DNA of 6,025 nucleotides. Origin: Spirochaetota bacterium. GTDB taxonomy: Bacteria; Spirochaetota; Spirochaetia; SZUA-6. The notes below the pieces were generated by a model that did no database searches, was not told the DNA's origin, and saw nothing but the letters and a program-made list of their open reading frames with translations. Shown in pieces: positions 5,808 through 6,025 of the stretch (position 1 is its first letter; each line of letters starts with the position of its first letter). Where the stretch lies: the NCBI GenBank assembly GCA_003641675.1, contig QNBI01000139.1, forward strand, positions 1 to 6,025, read 5' to 3'. A program made the position numbers and the translations under genes.

Positions 5808-6025
5808 ATGAAGGAAATAAAGAATTACTGGAAAGAACAGGTTAAAAGGGCGGTTATTTCCGCCGCAGAGACTCTGGGAATTAAAAATGTCACGATAGAT
5901 ACGGATTCCATTATTATTGAAAATCCGCCCAATCCGGAAATGGGCGACCTTGCTTTTCCGATGTATCAGTTTTCTAAAATATTAAGGAAAAGCCCTCAGG
6001 AAATAGCTTCTCTTTGCAGGGATAA
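5808..6025 (+). CDS. argS: Arginyl-tRNA synthetase, N-terminal fragment (cut by window end)
   Basis: The first 72 codons plus two bases are present. The product charges tRNA-Arg with arginine in the cytoplasm. The fragment covers most of the N-terminal additional domain of class I ArgRS, which recognises the tRNA elbow. The diagnostic stretch is ENPPNPEMGDLAFPM (38-52), equivalent to the family's PPxPxxGDxAxxx motif, followed by FSKILRKSPQEIA (55-67), matching the typical AKxLxxxPxxIA. The catalytic HIGH-like motif lies beyond the window. Phe-Pro after GDLA, rather than the common ATN, fits the spirochaete type as I remember it. The ATG at 5808 has an AAGGA site ten bases upstream and the start is at the normal distance from the GD motif. 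The gene is the third member of the apparent operon; no separate promoter is seen in the 13-base gap after pgeF. Confidence 0.92.
   Translation, partial: MKEIKNYWKEQVKRAVISAAETLGIKNVTIDTDSIIIENPPNPEMGDLAFPMYQFSKILRKSPQEIASLCRD

Overview
The window looks like chromosomal core sequence from an AT-rich spirochaete, probably of the Treponema/Spirochaeta group. I base this on the spirochaete-type N-terminus of arginyl-tRNA synthetase, an accessory EF-G paralogue, and a long all-helical protein resembling a spirochaete-restricted family. The lineage is inferred from family recognition, not from a search. I see no mobile element, CRISPR array, tRNA or rRNA.

Left part (1-1072, plus strand): the tail of an unidentified gene overlaps the start of a 187-residue single-pass membrane protein of unknown function. 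A 137-residue, four-helix membrane protein follows. It has its own consensus-like promoter, placed so that transcription should begin at its ATG.

Middle (1094-3169, minus strand): a complete 691-residue EF-G-like translational GTPase, convergent with the 137-residue gene and only 21 bases from it. All five EF-G domains are visible. The GTPase site departs from canonical EF-G: GHGGTGKT replaces the usual AHxDxGKT P-loop, and Ser replaces the catalytic His of DTPGH. It has an excellent promoter (TTGACA, 17 bases, TATATT) and a strong Shine-Dalgarno sequence.

Right part (3291-6025, plus strand): an apparent operon divergent from the GTPase gene. It contains a 579-residue helical protein of unknown function, then a YfiH/PgeF (laccase-domain, LACC1-like) enzyme with its metal-site His/Cys/His intact, then the first 72 codons of argS.

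The main pattern is in the start sites. Genes with Shine-Dalgarno sequences (the EF-G-like gene, argS and, more weakly, the 187-residue gene) are mixed with genes that have none. Two of the latter (137 and 579 residues) have promoter hexamers 6-7 bases before the ATG and so are probably leaderless. pgeF, with a GTG start and no Shine-Dalgarno sequence, may be near-leaderless. There is no strong evidence here for a new multi-gene system; the points of interest are the leaderless starts, the atypical GTPase centre and the unknown protein fixed beside pgeF-argS.
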